Shown: piece after piece, positions 1 to 8,587 of the stretch | How positions within the stretch are numbered: position 1 is the first letter of the stretch | Layout of the letters: each line of letters begins with the position of its first letter | NCBI RefSeq assembly: GCF_004297185.1 | Contig: NZ_PGCL01000001.1 | Location: 558,001 to 622,000 of the forward strand | Direction of reading: 5' to 3' | Length of the DNA stretch: 64,000 bases | Origin: Methanofollis fontis | GTDB taxonomy: Archaea > Halobacteriota > Methanomicrobia > Methanomicrobiales > Methanofollaceae | Notes under the pieces: model-generated | The model's database searches: none | Told to the model about the DNA's origin: nothing | What the model saw: the letters and a program-made list of their open reading frames with translations, nothing else | Program-made: the position numbers and the translations under genes

Positions 1-163
1 CCTGCCTGAGGTTGTACCAGGGATCGTTGCCGAGCACATCGGCCACGCCCTCGGCCATCAGCCCGCCCATCGGGATCAGCCGGATCCAGAGGGCGATGAT
101 TGAGAAGAGTATGATCGCTGCTGCGATGATGATGGATTTTTGTTTATTGTCGAATGGCGGCAT
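1..163 (-). CDS. aglB: Oligosaccharyltransferase AglB (STT3), N-terminal part, cut by the window edge
   Basis: Transfers the lipid-linked glycan to Asn in N-X-S/T sequons on the outer face of the membrane. Only the first 54 codons are visible. They read as a short charged N-terminus, one membrane segment (about residues 10-27) and a loop ending in GNDPWYNLRQ, the first catalytic acidic motif of archaeal STT3/AglB proteins. The ATG at 163 is preceded by GGAG. An A/T-rich TATA element (201-210) suggests its own promoter, separate from the 239-bp upstream glycosyltransferase. It lies downstream of a complete cluster for making an acetamido-uronate sugar donor, which fits a role as final acceptor of that pathway. 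The identification rests on the N-terminus only. Confidence 0.82.
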   Translation of the reverse strand, partial: MPPFDNKQKSIIIAAAIILFSIIALWIRLIPMGGLMAEGVADVLGNDPWYNLRQ

Positions 164-195
164 GGATGCTCCTGCTATGAGTGTTTTGCCGATGA

Positions 196-215
196 TGATT
201 AATATATTTGGATAC
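196..215 (-). promoter_or_regulatory. TATA-type promoter of aglB
   Basis: Read on the minus strand the stretch gives CAAATATATTAATC, an archaeal TATA box. It lies about 40 bp before the aglB ATG, which leaves a leader of about 15-20 nt carrying a GGAG ribosome site. The rest of the 164-402 gap shows no gene. Confidence 0.5.
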
Positions 216-402
216 TGCCGAAAGCCGCCGGGTGCCGTATGAGGGGCGGAGTCGGGATCGGAGTGTGCAGGGTGTGTTTTGCGTGGATGAGCCCGGATTC
301 TTTATCCTGCGGTGCACGGAAGGAATTCCCTGGATCGGGGCACTGCCGGGAGGGATGGTCGCTCCCCGGGGGGAAACAGCGAAGGGAAAAAGAGTGGATC
401 CA

Positions 403-1539
403 TCAGTCGATCAGGGATTCGAGCACCCCTTCCATCTCCGCCGCCCGCCGCTTCCAGCTGAAGCGTTCGGCATCCACCGTGACGGCGGCGGGGGAGCGGA
501 CGGCCCGCTCGATCAGATCGATGAATTCCTCGTCGTCCCGGTAGATCGAGAGGTGCTCTCCCCCGATCGCCTCGACGTCCGGGATCGGGCGGGAGAGGAT
601 CGGGCGGGCGCAGGCCGAGTACTCGAAGAACTTGTTCGGGAGGGCGATATTTGCCCACTGCGGGGGGGAGAGGGGGATGGTGCAGACGTCCATGGCGGCG
701 ATATGGGGGGGGAGGTCCGCATACCCGACCGTGCCGGTGAAGGTGACCTCGCCTGCGACGCCGCAGGAGGCGGCGAGGGCCTTCAGGTCATCGATATAGC
801 CGGTGAAGAGCGACCCTCCGACAATGAGGAGGCGGACGTCGCCGAACTCCCGTCGGAGACGGGGCAGCAGGCGGATCAGGTTGTCGACGGCATACCAGCG
901 CTCCACCGATCCGGCAAACCCGATCACGAAGGCCTCCTCCGGTATGCCGAGGCGGCGGCGCATCGGCGCCCCGTCCATCGGGCGGAAGATATCGGTGTTG
1001 ACGCCGTTGGTGATCACCCCGGCCTCGAAGCCGTGGCGGCGGAGCTGCGCCGAGAGCGAGGGGGAGACGGTGGTGATCTGGTCGGCGTGGTCGAGGTTGT
1101 GGCGGGTGATCGCCCAGACGCCGTCGTGGATGATCCGGCGTGTAGCCGGGTTGTTGTAATAGGCGGCCGCGGAGTCGGGGAACCAGTCCTTGAGGTCAAA
1201 GAGCACCGGGATATCGGCGGAGCGGGCAGCCCGGATCGCCGCTGTCCCGGCGAGCACATGGGCGGCCACCACCACGTCGATGCCGTTCTCCCTGATGATC
1301 CGGCGCATCACCGCCGCATGGTAGGGGGCGTTCGCCATATAATGGACGAAGGGGCTGGTGACCGGGACCAGGGTGGCCTCGTGGATCCGGCAGCGGGTCG
1401 GGCGTTCCGGGCCGCGGCTCACATGAAAGTGGGGGACGTGCACCTCGTGGCGACCGGCAAGCTCCTCGAAGATGTAGTGGTGCCTGGAGGGCACCGGGTG
1501 GTGGATGTAGTCCTGGGTGGAGACGAGGAGGATCTTCAT
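403..1539 (-). CDS. GT4-type glycosyltransferase
   Basis: A 378-residue glycosyltransferase group 1 protein with the GT-B fold. The N-terminal half begins MKILLVSTQDYIHHP (acceptor-binding Rossmann domain). The C-terminal half carries the nucleotide-sugar donor site, including ITNGVNTDIFRP, GFAGSVERWY and the late acidic loop ALPNKFFEYSACARPIL, where the conserved E contacts the donor. Its ATG overlaps the stop of the upstream dehydrogenase by 4 bases, so translation is probably coupled. Between the UDP-diacetamido-uronate genes and aglB, it probably adds that sugar to the dolichol-linked N-glycan. Donor and acceptor are inferred from context, not from a specific motif. Confidence 0.85.
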   Translation of the reverse strand: MKILLVSTQDYIHHPVPSRHHYIFEELAGRHEVHVPHFHVSRGPERPTRCRIHEATLVPVTSPFVHYMANAPYHAAVMRRIIRENGIDVVVAAHVLAGTAAIRAARSADIPVLFDLKDWFPDSAAAYYNNPATRRIIHDGVWAITRHNLDHADQITTVSPSLSAQLRRHGFEAGVITNGVNTDIFRPMDGAPMRRRLGIPEEAFVIGFAGSVERWYAVDNLIRLLPRLRREFGDVRLLIVGGSLFTGYIDDLKALAASCGVAGEVTFTGTVGYADLPPHIAAMDVCTIPLSPPQWANIALPNKFFEYSACARPILSRPIPDVEAIGGEHLSIYRDDEEFIDLIERAVRSPAAVTVDAERFSWKRRAAEMEGVLESLID

Positions 1540-2984
1540 GGTTTCAGTGTGTGTCCGTTTCGGTCGCCCCTGCCGATCCCCCGGTAGGCAAAGCCCGCCT
1601 CGATGAAGGGGTCGGGATCAAGAACGTTCCTGCCGTCGATGATTCCAGGGTGGTCGCAGCCGCACGCCTCCTTCACCGCCGCCGGCAGGAGCCCCCGGTA
1701 GTCCCGGTGCCCGGCAAACACCACGACGGCGTCGGCGCCGCCGAGCACGGTATCCAGGTCATGGCTGAGTGCTGGCGGTGCATCCGGCGATGTCTCCGGA
1801 TCGACCCAGGGGTCGTGGACGGCGACCTCCGCACCGGCGACGATGGCCGCAGTCCGGAAGGGCTCTGCAGGGGTGTTTCTGGCGTCGTCGGAGTCATTGA
1901 TGAAGGCCCACCCGAGCAGGGCGATTCTGGCGCCTTTCAGAGTTTTTCCGACCTGTTCAAGTGCCGATTCCGTGAGGAGGAGCATGTGGGCCGGCATGAA
2001 GTCGTTGATCCGGCGGGCGGTGACATACAGGGAGGCGACGTCCGCGGGCCAGTCCAGGGCGTCGGCCCCGAGCTGCCGCACCCCCCGCTCCAGGTGATAG
2101 GTGTCCTTGGTGAGGCAGTGGCCCCCGACGCCGGCGCCGGGCCAGAGGATGCCCCGCGTGATCCCTTCCCCCTTCAGGGAGGCGATGCCGGCCCGCACAT
2201 CATAGACATTGATTCCCATCGCCTCACAGTAGAGGGCGAGCTGGTTGGCGGCGGCGATCTGGAGGTCGCGGAAGGTGTTCTCGGCGGTCTTCGTCACCTC
2301 GGCGGCGGTGGCCGTCATCGGGATCACCTGCCCGGTGGTGAGCACCGGGCTATAGAGCTCGACGGCCCGTTGAGTGCTCGCATCGTCGATCCCGCCGACA
2401 CAACGGTCGTGCTCCCTGATATTCCTCAGCAAACGCCCGACCATCACCCGCTCTGGTGCATGGGCGAGGGCGAAATCCTCGCCGGCGACCAGGCTGGACT
2501 CCTCCTCCAGGATCTCGCGGGCCATGCCGGCGGTGGTGCCCGGGGTGATCGTGGACTCGAGCACCACCAGGGTTCCCTCGGTCAGGTGGCGCCCGACGTT
2601 CCGGATCCCCTCGATCAGGGGGGTGAAGTCCGGGATCAGGTCCGCCGGATCGGCGAAGGGTGTCTGGATCGCAAGGGTGACGGCATCGCATTCCGAGACT
2701 GTCGAAAAGTCAGGGGTGCAGGTGAATTTTCCGGCCCCGACGACCCGTTTGAGGAGGTCCTCAAGACCGGGCTCCTCGCCCCTGAGCGGTGACTCGCCGC
2801 GGTTGAGCATGGTGATCTTGTAGCCTGATGTGGGGGAGTCCCGCTGGAACCCCCATACCTGCTCGAATGCCGGTGCGTCGGCGAAGAGCGCAGCGGCGGG
2901 GATGCCGACATAGCCCATGCCGACGACGCCGATCCGCCGGATCGGCCCCCGTTTCTCGATGATGGATGCCAGTCTGGTCTTCAT
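1536..2984 (-). CDS. UDP-GlcNAc/ManNAc-type 6-dehydrogenase (nucleotide sugar dehydrogenase)
   Basis: A 482-residue member of the UDP-glucose/GDP-mannose dehydrogenase family, which oxidises C6 of a UDP-HexNAc twice with NAD+ to give the uronate. The NAD-binding GMGYVG is at residues 22-27. The active-site Cys is in GVGGHCLTKDTYH in the middle third, and the C-terminal UDP-binding domain includes ALLGWAFINDSDDARNTP. It is longer than typical WecC/WbpA proteins (about 420-440) because of an N-terminal extension of about 15 residues and extra loops. It sits 61 bp after the Gfo/Idh oxidoreductase and overlaps the glycosyltransferase start. In this context it is the first step from UDP-GlcNAc towards a 2,3-diacetamido-glucuronate sugar. 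The epimer (GlcNAc or ManNAc) cannot be told from sequence alone. Confidence 0.88.
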   Translation of the reverse strand: MKTRLASIIEKRGPIRRIGVVGMGYVGIPAAALFADAPAFEQVWGFQRDSPTSGYKITMLNRGESPLRGEEPGLEDLLKRVVGAGKFTCTPDFSTVSECDAVTLAIQTPFADPADLIPDFTPLIEGIRNVGRHLTEGTLVVLESTITPGTTAGMAREILEEESSLVAGEDFALAHAPERVMVGRLLRNIREHDRCVGGIDDASTQRAVELYSPVLTTGQVIPMTATAAEVTKTAENTFRDLQIAAANQLALYCEAMGINVYDVRAGIASLKGEGITRGILWPGAGVGGHCLTKDTYHLERGVRQLGADALDWPADVASLYVTARRINDFMPAHMLLLTESALEQVGKTLKGARIALLGWAFINDSDDARNTPAEPFRTAAIVAGAEVAVHDPWVDPETSPDAPPALSHDLDTVLGGADAVVVFAGHRDYRGLLPAAVKEACGCDHPGIIDGRNVLDPDPFIEAGFAYRGIGRGDRNGHTLKP

Positions 2985-3045
2985 GATGATCCCGGAATCT
3001 GAAGAGTAGTCAGCTCCCGGTGGACAAGTAGGCGTCGGTTGCGGA

Positions 3046-3960
3046 TCAGCGGGGGAGGCGCCGCCCGATCTCCTCGCAGACCCGGAGGTTCAGCACCCCC
3101 TCATCGGGCGTGATCGGGAAGGGCACGCCCTCCGTTGCGCACCTGACAAAGGTCTGGAGTTCGGTCTTCAGGGGCTCAACCTTGTTCACCAGCACCTTCT
3201 CGATGATGTTTTCCTGCCGGTAGAGGCCGTCTTCCAACCCGTACTCGCTGGGTTTACGGTAGACATAGATCTCCTGCGTCATGTAGTCGGCCTCGACCGT
3301 CCGGCTCTCCTCCTCGATATAGATGCTCCTCACCTTCTTCGAGGCCTTCCTGGACGCCGAGAGGTAGACAGGCGTTGTATCGAAGGTGGCGAGCGCCGCT
3401 GCCACGTCCCCTGTCCCACCTGCGGCGATGGCATACTCACGGCCCGGGAAAAAGAGGTTGAAGGCGATATCAATGTCATGGATCATCAGGTCCTCCACCA
3501 CCGAGGACCCGCTCACCCGGGCGGAGGCGGGGTTGTGGCGGTGGAATGCCACGTAGAGGGGATCCCGAACGATTCTGGCGATCTCCGGGATGATCGGGTT
3601 GAAGCGTTCGATATGCCCGACGCCGACCGTCACCCCTTCGGGGATCAGGGGGATGAGTTCCTCCCCCTCCGCCGCCGTCAGGCAGATCGGCTTCTCGATG
3701 AGGGTGTGGACCCCGGCCTCGATGCAGCGTCGGGCGGTGGAGAAGTGGTGGGGGGTCGGGACGCAGACTGAGAGGCACTCCGCCTTCCTGAAGAGTTCAT
3801 CGATGGACGTGCAGACCTCGGCGCCGGTCCGAGCGGCGACGTCGGATGCCGCCTCCAGGTTCAGGTCGTAGACATAGGTGGTGCCGACCTCCTTGAGCTC
3901 GGTGTAGACCCGGACGTGGTTTTGCCCCATCGCCCCGGTGCCGATCACGCCTGCGTCCAT
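3046..3960 (-). CDS. Gfo/Idh/MocA oxidoreductase, probable UDP-GlcNAcA 3-dehydrogenase
   Basis: A 304-residue NAD(P)-dependent oxidoreductase. The Rossmann motif GTGAMG is at residues 7-12 and the family catalytic signature EKP at 89-91, followed by the C-terminal alpha/beta substrate domain with MIHDIDIAFNLF. In the pathway described for Pseudomonas WbpB and Methanococcus MMP0352 this family oxidises C3 of UDP-GlcNAcA to the 3-keto sugar, which the next enzyme aminates. Its start abuts the stop of the aminotransferase (ATG at 3960 shares a base with the stop), consistent with coupled translation. The specific reaction is inferred from the four-gene context. Confidence 0.85.
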   Translation of the reverse strand: MDAGVIGTGAMGQNHVRVYTELKEVGTTYVYDLNLEAASDVAARTGAEVCTSIDELFRKAECLSVCVPTPHHFSTARRCIEAGVHTLIEKPICLTAAEGEELIPLIPEGVTVGVGHIERFNPIIPEIARIVRDPLYVAFHRHNPASARVSGSSVVEDLMIHDIDIAFNLFFPGREYAIAAGGTGDVAAALATFDTTPVYLSASRKASKKVRSIYIEEESRTVEADYMTQEIYVYRKPSEYGLEDGLYRQENIIEKVLVNKVEPLKTELQTFVRCATEGVPFPITPDEGVLNLRVCEEIGRRLPR

Positions 3961-5045
3961 CAGGCCACCTCGTTCAGGGTGTCGACGATCAGGGTGCGGT
4001 CCTCGTCCGTGACCGTCGGGTGGACCGGTATGGAGAAGACCGAGGCGGCGAGGGCATCGGCCACCGGACAGGAGGCGGTATGCCCGATATACAGGGGCTG
4101 GCGGTGGATCGGCACCGGGTAGTGGACGGCGGTGCCGATCCCCTTCAGGCGGAGGTGCGCCATCAGGCCGTCACGTTCCAGGGGTGCGCTGTCCTCCACC
4201 CGCAGGACGTACTGATGGAAGACGTGCCCCGCCCCTGGGGCCGTCGAGGGCGTATGGAGCCAGGGAGAATCGATCCCGGAGGAGTAGTATGCCGCCGTCT
4301 CCTGCCGCCGCCGGTTGAAGCCGTCGAGGCGGTCCAGCTGGACGAGCCCGATGGCGGCGGCGATATCGGTCATGCGGTAGTTGTAGCCGAGTTCGGTGTG
4401 CAGATACTTCTCTGACTGGCCGTGGTTGATGATCCGGCGGAGGCGGGCGGCGTAGTCGTCGTCCGCTGTCGTCACCATCCCGCCCTCCCCGGTGGTGATG
4501 TTCTTGGTGGCATAAAAGGAGAAGCAGCCGAGATCGCCGATCGATCCGGCCCTCCGCCCGTCCAGGGATGCGCCGTGGGCCTGGGCGGCGTCCTCGATAA
4601 ATATGAGGTCGCTGTCCGCACAGAGGTTGGCGATCGCCGGTGCGTCGCAGACCTGACCGTAGAGGTGGACACCGATCACGGCCTTCGTCCGCTCGGTGAC
4701 GAGCGCCGCCGCAGAGGCCGGATCGATCGTATAGCGTTCGGGCTCCACATCGGCGAAAACGGGGCGGGCGCCGCACATCGAGACCGCCGTTGCGGTGGCG
4801 ATGAAGGAGAAGGAGGGGACGATCACCTCGTCCCCGGGACCGATGCCGGCGGCCAGCAGGGCGGCATGGAGGGCGGCCGTACCCGAGTTGACGGCCACGG
4901 CATGGGTGACGCCGCAGCAGGCGGCGAAGCGGTCTTCAAAATCGGCTACCCTCTTGCCTGCGGCGATCATACCGGACTCGAGCACCTCCTGCACCGCTTC
5001 CGCTTCTTCAGGTCCAAGAGTGGGTCGGGCGATCGGCACCGCCAT
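3960..5045 (-). CDS. DegT/DnrJ/EryC1 PLP-dependent sugar aminotransferase
   Basis: A 361-residue fold-type I aminotransferase. The Schiff-base lysine is K181 in FYATKNITTGEGG, and FIEDAAQAHGA is the PLP-ring contact region. It would transaminate the C3 ketone of UDP-3-keto-GlcNAcA (WbpE type). The open frame continues upstream to 5372, but the start is set at 5045: the protein begins MAVPIARPTL, as family members do, and this lies 2 bases after the stop of the acetyltransferase gene. The longer version would be 109 low-complexity residues read out of frame through that gene. It is the third member of the acetamido-uronate gene run. Confidence 0.9.
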   Translation of the reverse strand: MAVPIARPTLGPEEAEAVQEVLESGMIAAGKRVADFEDRFAACCGVTHAVAVNSGTAALHAALLAAGIGPGDEVIVPSFSFIATATAVSMCGARPVFADVEPERYTIDPASAAALVTERTKAVIGVHLYGQVCDAPAIANLCADSDLIFIEDAAQAHGASLDGRRAGSIGDLGCFSFYATKNITTGEGGMVTTADDDYAARLRRIINHGQSEKYLHTELGYNYRMTDIAAAIGLVQLDRLDGFNRRRQETAAYYSSGIDSPWLHTPSTAPGAGHVFHQYVLRVEDSAPLERDGLMAHLRLKGIGTAVHYPVPIHRQPLYIGHTASCPVADALAASVFSIPVHPTVTDEDRTLIVDTLNEVA

Positions 5046-5047
5046 GC

Positions 5048-5641
5048 CTACTCCAGCATCTTCTCCGGGAGGTCGACGAAGCGCGCCGGGGTGCCGATCG
5101 CCATCATGCGGGCCGGGACGTCGTGGGTGACCACCGACCCGGCGGCGACGAGCGCCCCCTCGCCGATGGTGATGCCCGGGAGGATCACCGCTCCGGCCCC
5201 GATCGAGACATTGTCCTTGATCACCGGGCCCTGGAGGGGCGGTCTGCCGTGCGGCGGGTAGCGGTCGTTCGTGAGCACGGCGTTCGGCCCGATGAACACG
5301 CTGTTCCCGAGGATGGTATTGGTCGGGATATAGACCATACTCTGGAGGGAGACGTCGTTCCCGATCGAGCACTCCCCCTCGATCACCGTCGAGGTGCCGA
5401 CGGCCACCCGGTCGCCGATCTTCGTATGCTCACGGATCATCACGTTGTGCCCGCTCGAGAAGTCGTCACCGATCTCCACGTCGCAGTAGATGATCGTCCC
5501 GCTCCTGAGAACGGCGTTTTTGCCGATGACGGTCCCGGTAAAATCCGTCTGTCCGAGCCGTTCCCTGGAAGGAAACCCGAGGGTCACCGGTTCGAAGATG
5601 CGTGCGCCCTCGCCCACGCTGTTTGTGCCATATTCTGTCAT
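5048..5641 (-). CDS. Left-handed beta-helix sugar N-acetyltransferase (WbpD type)
   Basis: A 197-residue hexapeptide-repeat acetyltransferase. Imperfect [LIV]-G-x-x-x-x repeats run from about residue 35 to 180, for example IGDRVAVGTSTVIEG and IGAGAVILPGITIGEGALV. A loop NDRYPPHGRPP interrupts the helix, as in WbpD/WlbB acyl-CoA-dependent enzymes. It would acetylate the new C3 amine to complete UDP-GlcNAc3NAcA. The ATG overlaps the glmS stop by 4 bases (5638-5641), so it is probably translated with glmS. This matches the archaeal acetamido-sugar route worked out for Methanococcus maripaludis MMP0350-0353. Confidence 0.88.
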   Translation of the reverse strand: MTEYGTNSVGEGARIFEPVTLGFPSRERLGQTDFTGTVIGKNAVLRSGTIIYCDVEIGDDFSSGHNVMIREHTKIGDRVAVGTSTVIEGECSIGNDVSLQSMVYIPTNTILGNSVFIGPNAVLTNDRYPPHGRPPLQGPVIKDNVSIGAGAVILPGITIGEGALVAAGSVVTHDVPARMMAIGTPARFVDLPEKMLE

Positions 5642-7377
5642 TCGACGGTCACGCTCTTTGCCAGGTTTCTTGGTTTGTCGATGTCACGGCATAAAGCGTT
5701 CGCCGTGTGGTAGGCCAGCAGCTGCAGGACCACCGAGACCGTGACCGCCTGCACCATCGGGTGGTCCTCGGGGACCGTGACGAAGACGTCCACGACACTC
5801 TCGACCTCGGTGTCGCCCTCGACCCCGATGCCGATGATCGGAGCGCCCCGCGCCTTCATCTCCTTGATGTTGGAGAGCATCACCCCGTAGGTCTGCCCCG
5901 GGATGCAGATGGCGACGACCGGGGTCTCGGTGGAGAGGAGGGCGAACGGACCATGCTTCAGTTCGCCGGCTGCATACCCCTCGGCATGGATGTAGGAGAT
6001 CTCCTTCATCTTCAGGGCGCCCTCCAGGGCCACCGGGTAGAACACCCCGCGTCCCACATAGAACATGCCGGTGGCGCTGCCGAGCAGCCCGACCGCCGCC
6101 TCCAGGTCGGTCGAGAGCACCCGTTCGATGGAGCGGTGGGCGTGGGCGAGGGGTTCGGTGAACCGCCCGTCCGCCATCACGTTCACCATGCCCATGAACA
6201 CGGCGAGCTGCGCCGTGAACGACTTTGTGGCGGCGACGCTGATCTCAGGGCCCGCACACATGAAAACGGTCCAGTCGGCGCTGCGGGTGATGGAGCTCCC
6301 GAGCACGTTCGTGACCGCCAGGGTCGGGCAGTTCCTCGCCTTCGCCGCCTCGATCGCCGCCAGTGTGTCGGCGGTCTCGCCGGACTGGGTCACCCCGATC
6401 ACCATGTCGCGGACCGGTGGGGTGTAGTATTTGAACTCGGAGGCCAGTTCCACCGAGAGGCGTTTGGTGGTGTACTCCTGGACGAGATAGCGGAAGGCCA
6501 TGGAGGCATGGTAGGAGGTGCCGCAGGCGGCCACGGTGATCTCTGAGGGGATCCTGAGCATGGAGAGGCGGGAGTCCTTCTCGAGCGCCTTGATGGTGTT
6601 GTAGAACACCTGCGGCTGTTCGTAGATCTCCTTGAGCATATAGTGCTCAAAACCGCCCTTCTTGGCGTCGTCGACACTCCAGGTGATATGGTTGACCGCC
6701 CGCTCGACCGCCACGCCGTCATGGTAGACGTCGATCCGTGCCGGGGTGAGGGCGGCGATATCCCCGTCCTCCAGGTAAACCGCCCGCTCGGTGTGGTCGA
6801 GCAGCGGGGTGATATCTGATGCGCAGAGGGTCTCGCCGTCGCCGATCCCGAGCACGAGGGGACTGCTCTTGCGGGCGGCGATGATCCGGGTGTCGTCCTT
6901 TGCGATGACCAGGATGGCATATGAACCCTCCAGGTGGCGCACCGCCTCCGTGACCGCCGCCAGCAGGTCGCCGCGGTGGTGCTCCTCCACCAGATGGGCG
7001 ATCACCTCGGTGTCGGTCTCGCTCGCAAAACGGTGCCCGTTTTCGATGAGTTTACGTTTCAGCACCGCATAGTTCTCGATGATCCCGTTATGCACCACGG
7101 CGATCCTGCCCGAACAGTCGGTATGGGGGTGGGCGTTGGTGTCGTTGGGCACCCCGTGGGTCGCCCAGCGGGTGTGCCCGATCCCGATGGTGCCACCGAG
7201 AGCGGTGATATCGGCGCCGTTCTCTGAGATCCGTCCACTCCGTTTTACAACGCGGATCTCGCCGTTCTCGGTTGCGACTCCGAACGAGTCATAGCCGCGA
7301 TATTCAAGGCGTTTTAAGCCCTCGACAACCAGAGGTGCGGCGTCCCTCCAGCCGATATACCCCACTATCCCGCACAC
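5638..7377 (-). CDS. glmS: Glutamine--fructose-6-phosphate aminotransferase (isomerizing)
   Basis: A 579-residue GlmS that makes glucosamine-6-phosphate from fructose-6-phosphate and glutamine. It begins MCGIVGYIGWRDA, with Cys2 as the N-terminal amidotransferase nucleophile. The glutaminase domain covers about 1-215 and includes GHTRWATHG. Two SIS domains follow, with CGTSYHASMA and TQSGETADTL, and the C-terminus KPRNLAKSVTVE is the conserved tail that closes the active site. The start is a GTG (7375-7377) with GAGGGGAG 7 bases upstream. A TATA-like TCTTATAAG (7424-7432), overlapping the end of the upstream gene, suggests an internal promoter. Confidence 0.96.
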   Translation of the reverse strand: MCGIVGYIGWRDAAPLVVEGLKRLEYRGYDSFGVATENGEIRVVKRSGRISENGADITALGGTIGIGHTRWATHGVPNDTNAHPHTDCSGRIAVVHNGIIENYAVLKRKLIENGHRFASETDTEVIAHLVEEHHRGDLLAAVTEAVRHLEGSYAILVIAKDDTRIIAARKSSPLVLGIGDGETLCASDITPLLDHTERAVYLEDGDIAALTPARIDVYHDGVAVERAVNHITWSVDDAKKGGFEHYMLKEIYEQPQVFYNTIKALEKDSRLSMLRIPSEITVAACGTSYHASMAFRYLVQEYTTKRLSVELASEFKYYTPPVRDMVIGVTQSGETADTLAAIEAAKARNCPTLAVTNVLGSSITRSADWTVFMCAGPEISVAATKSFTAQLAVFMGMVNVMADGRFTEPLAHAHRSIERVLSTDLEAAVGLLGSATGMFYVGRGVFYPVALEGALKMKEISYIHAEGYAAGELKHGPFALLSTETPVVAICIPGQTYGVMLSNIKEMKARGAPIIGIGVEGDTEVESVVDVFVTVPEDHPMVQAVTVSVVLQLLAYHTANALCRDIDKPRNLAKSVTVE

Positions 7378-7422
7378 GTCTCTCCCCTCACGAAAAACAA
7401 CATCCAGTATTCACCTCAACTC

Positions 7423-7432
7423 TTATAAGATT
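7423..7432 (-). promoter_or_regulatory. Internal TATA-type promoter before glmS
   Basis: Minus-strand TCTTATAAG lies about 50 bp ahead of the glmS GTG and overlaps the last codons of the upstream nucleotidylyltransferase gene. Such a promoter could let glmS and the uronate genes be expressed apart from glmM and glmU. Confidence 0.4.
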
Positions 7433-8574
7433 CTTGCGCCATCGGGAACCTCGCCATAGACCGTCTTTCCGTCATCGATACGGGCCTCGTTCCCGACGAT
7501 GCAGTTCTTCAGGATGCAGAACGGAGCCGTCCTGACGTTGTCTCCCAGGATCGCCCCGAAACCAGCCCTGATCATCTCTCCCTCGATCGAGAAGATGGTC
7601 CGGTAGGGAATGGTTGTGGAGTGGTCCCCGATCTCCGACCCGATCCCGATGACTGCATCAGATAGACGCGCATGGGACCTGATCCGCACGTCGTCCAGGA
7701 CCAGGGAGTGGGCGATCATCGTGAAGGGTTCGACCTCCACCCGTGATCCGATGCTGGTTTCAGGCATGATCACGCAGTTCGGGCCGATCCGGCAGTCGTC
7801 CCCGATGACGACCGGGCCCAGGATGGTGGTGTTCGGGCCGATGGTCGTACCCTTTCCGATCGAGACCGCCCCCCGCATCACCACCGAGGACCCGATCTGT
7901 CCGGCCCGCTCCTGCCTGATCTCCCTGAGGAGGGCGGAGTTGAGGCGGAGCAGGTCCCAGGGGTAGATGGCGTCCTGCCAGTCCTCGGCAGGAACGGCCC
8001 TGAGGCTTTTTCCGTCTGCGATCATGGCGTTGACGGCGTCCGGGATCTCGTTCTTGGTGAGATAGGGGAGGAAGGATGGGGTGAGGGAGAAGATACCGGT
8101 GGAGACGGTGAAACCCGGTGCCTCATCCGGTTTTTCGATCACTTCCCTGACATACCCGTCCCTGATGGTGAGCACCCCGAAGTTGGAGGGGTGGGGGTGG
8201 TCCCATGTCAGCACGGCGTTCTTCTCCTTCATGATCCGTGCGATCGATGCCGTGTCGATGTAGTTGTCGCCGGGGAGCAGCAGAAAGTCGCCGGTGATCA
8301 GTGGTGCGGCGCACTTCAGGGCGTGGGCCGTTCCGAGCTGGCGCTCCTGCACCACCACCCGCACCGGGATATCCAGGCTGTTTAAGTGACGGATCACCTG
8401 CTCCTTTTTATAGCCGACGACGACGATGATCTCCCGGATCCCGTTCTTTTCAAGCGCCCTGATGATATACTCAATGATCGGCCGGTTTGCGACCGGCACC
8501 ATCGCCTTGGGCATCGAATGGGTGAGGGGGCGGAGGCGCCGCCCCTCCCCTGCTGCAAGAATGACTGCCTGCAT
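7423..8574 (-). CDS. GlmU-like sugar-1-phosphate nucleotidylyltransferase/acetyltransferase, copy 1
   Basis: A 383-residue two-domain enzyme. The N-terminal nucleotidyltransferase domain (about 1-225) has MQAVILAAGEGRRLRPLT, the metal/UTP site LLPGDNYID and IEKPDEAP. The C-terminal left-handed beta-helix (about 235-380) has repeats such as IGKGTTIGPNTTILGP. The archaeal family (MJ1101 type) couples acetylation of glucosamine-1-P to UTP transfer. The start is placed at the second Met (8574), the usual family N-terminus; a Met three codons earlier (8583) is possible. It follows copy 2 by a few bases. With two such genes here, which one makes UDP-GlcNAc and which uses another sugar cannot be decided. 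Confidence 0.88.
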   Translation of the reverse strand: MQAVILAAGEGRRLRPLTHSMPKAMVPVANRPIIEYIIRALEKNGIREIIVVVGYKKEQVIRHLNSLDIPVRVVVQERQLGTAHALKCAAPLITGDFLLLPGDNYIDTASIARIMKEKNAVLTWDHPHPSNFGVLTIRDGYVREVIEKPDEAPGFTVSTGIFSLTPSFLPYLTKNEIPDAVNAMIADGKSLRAVPAEDWQDAIYPWDLLRLNSALLREIRQERAGQIGSSVVMRGAVSIGKGTTIGPNTTILGPVVIGDDCRIGPNCVIMPETSIGSRVEVEPFTMIAHSLVLDDVRIRSHARLSDAVIGIGSEIGDHSTTIPYRTIFSIEGEMIRAGFGAILGDNVRTAPFCILKNCIVGNEARIDDGKTVYGEVPDGARIL

Positions 8575-8587
8575 GTGTACCATCTCC

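Noticed and set aside
208-1587. Long plus-strand open frames opposite the glycosyltransferase, and similar frames opposite glmS, sepS, fusA and others
   Set aside because: High GC at third positions opens antisense frames. Their translations are low in order, rich in Arg/Gly/Asp and match no family, while the minus-strand products are clear.
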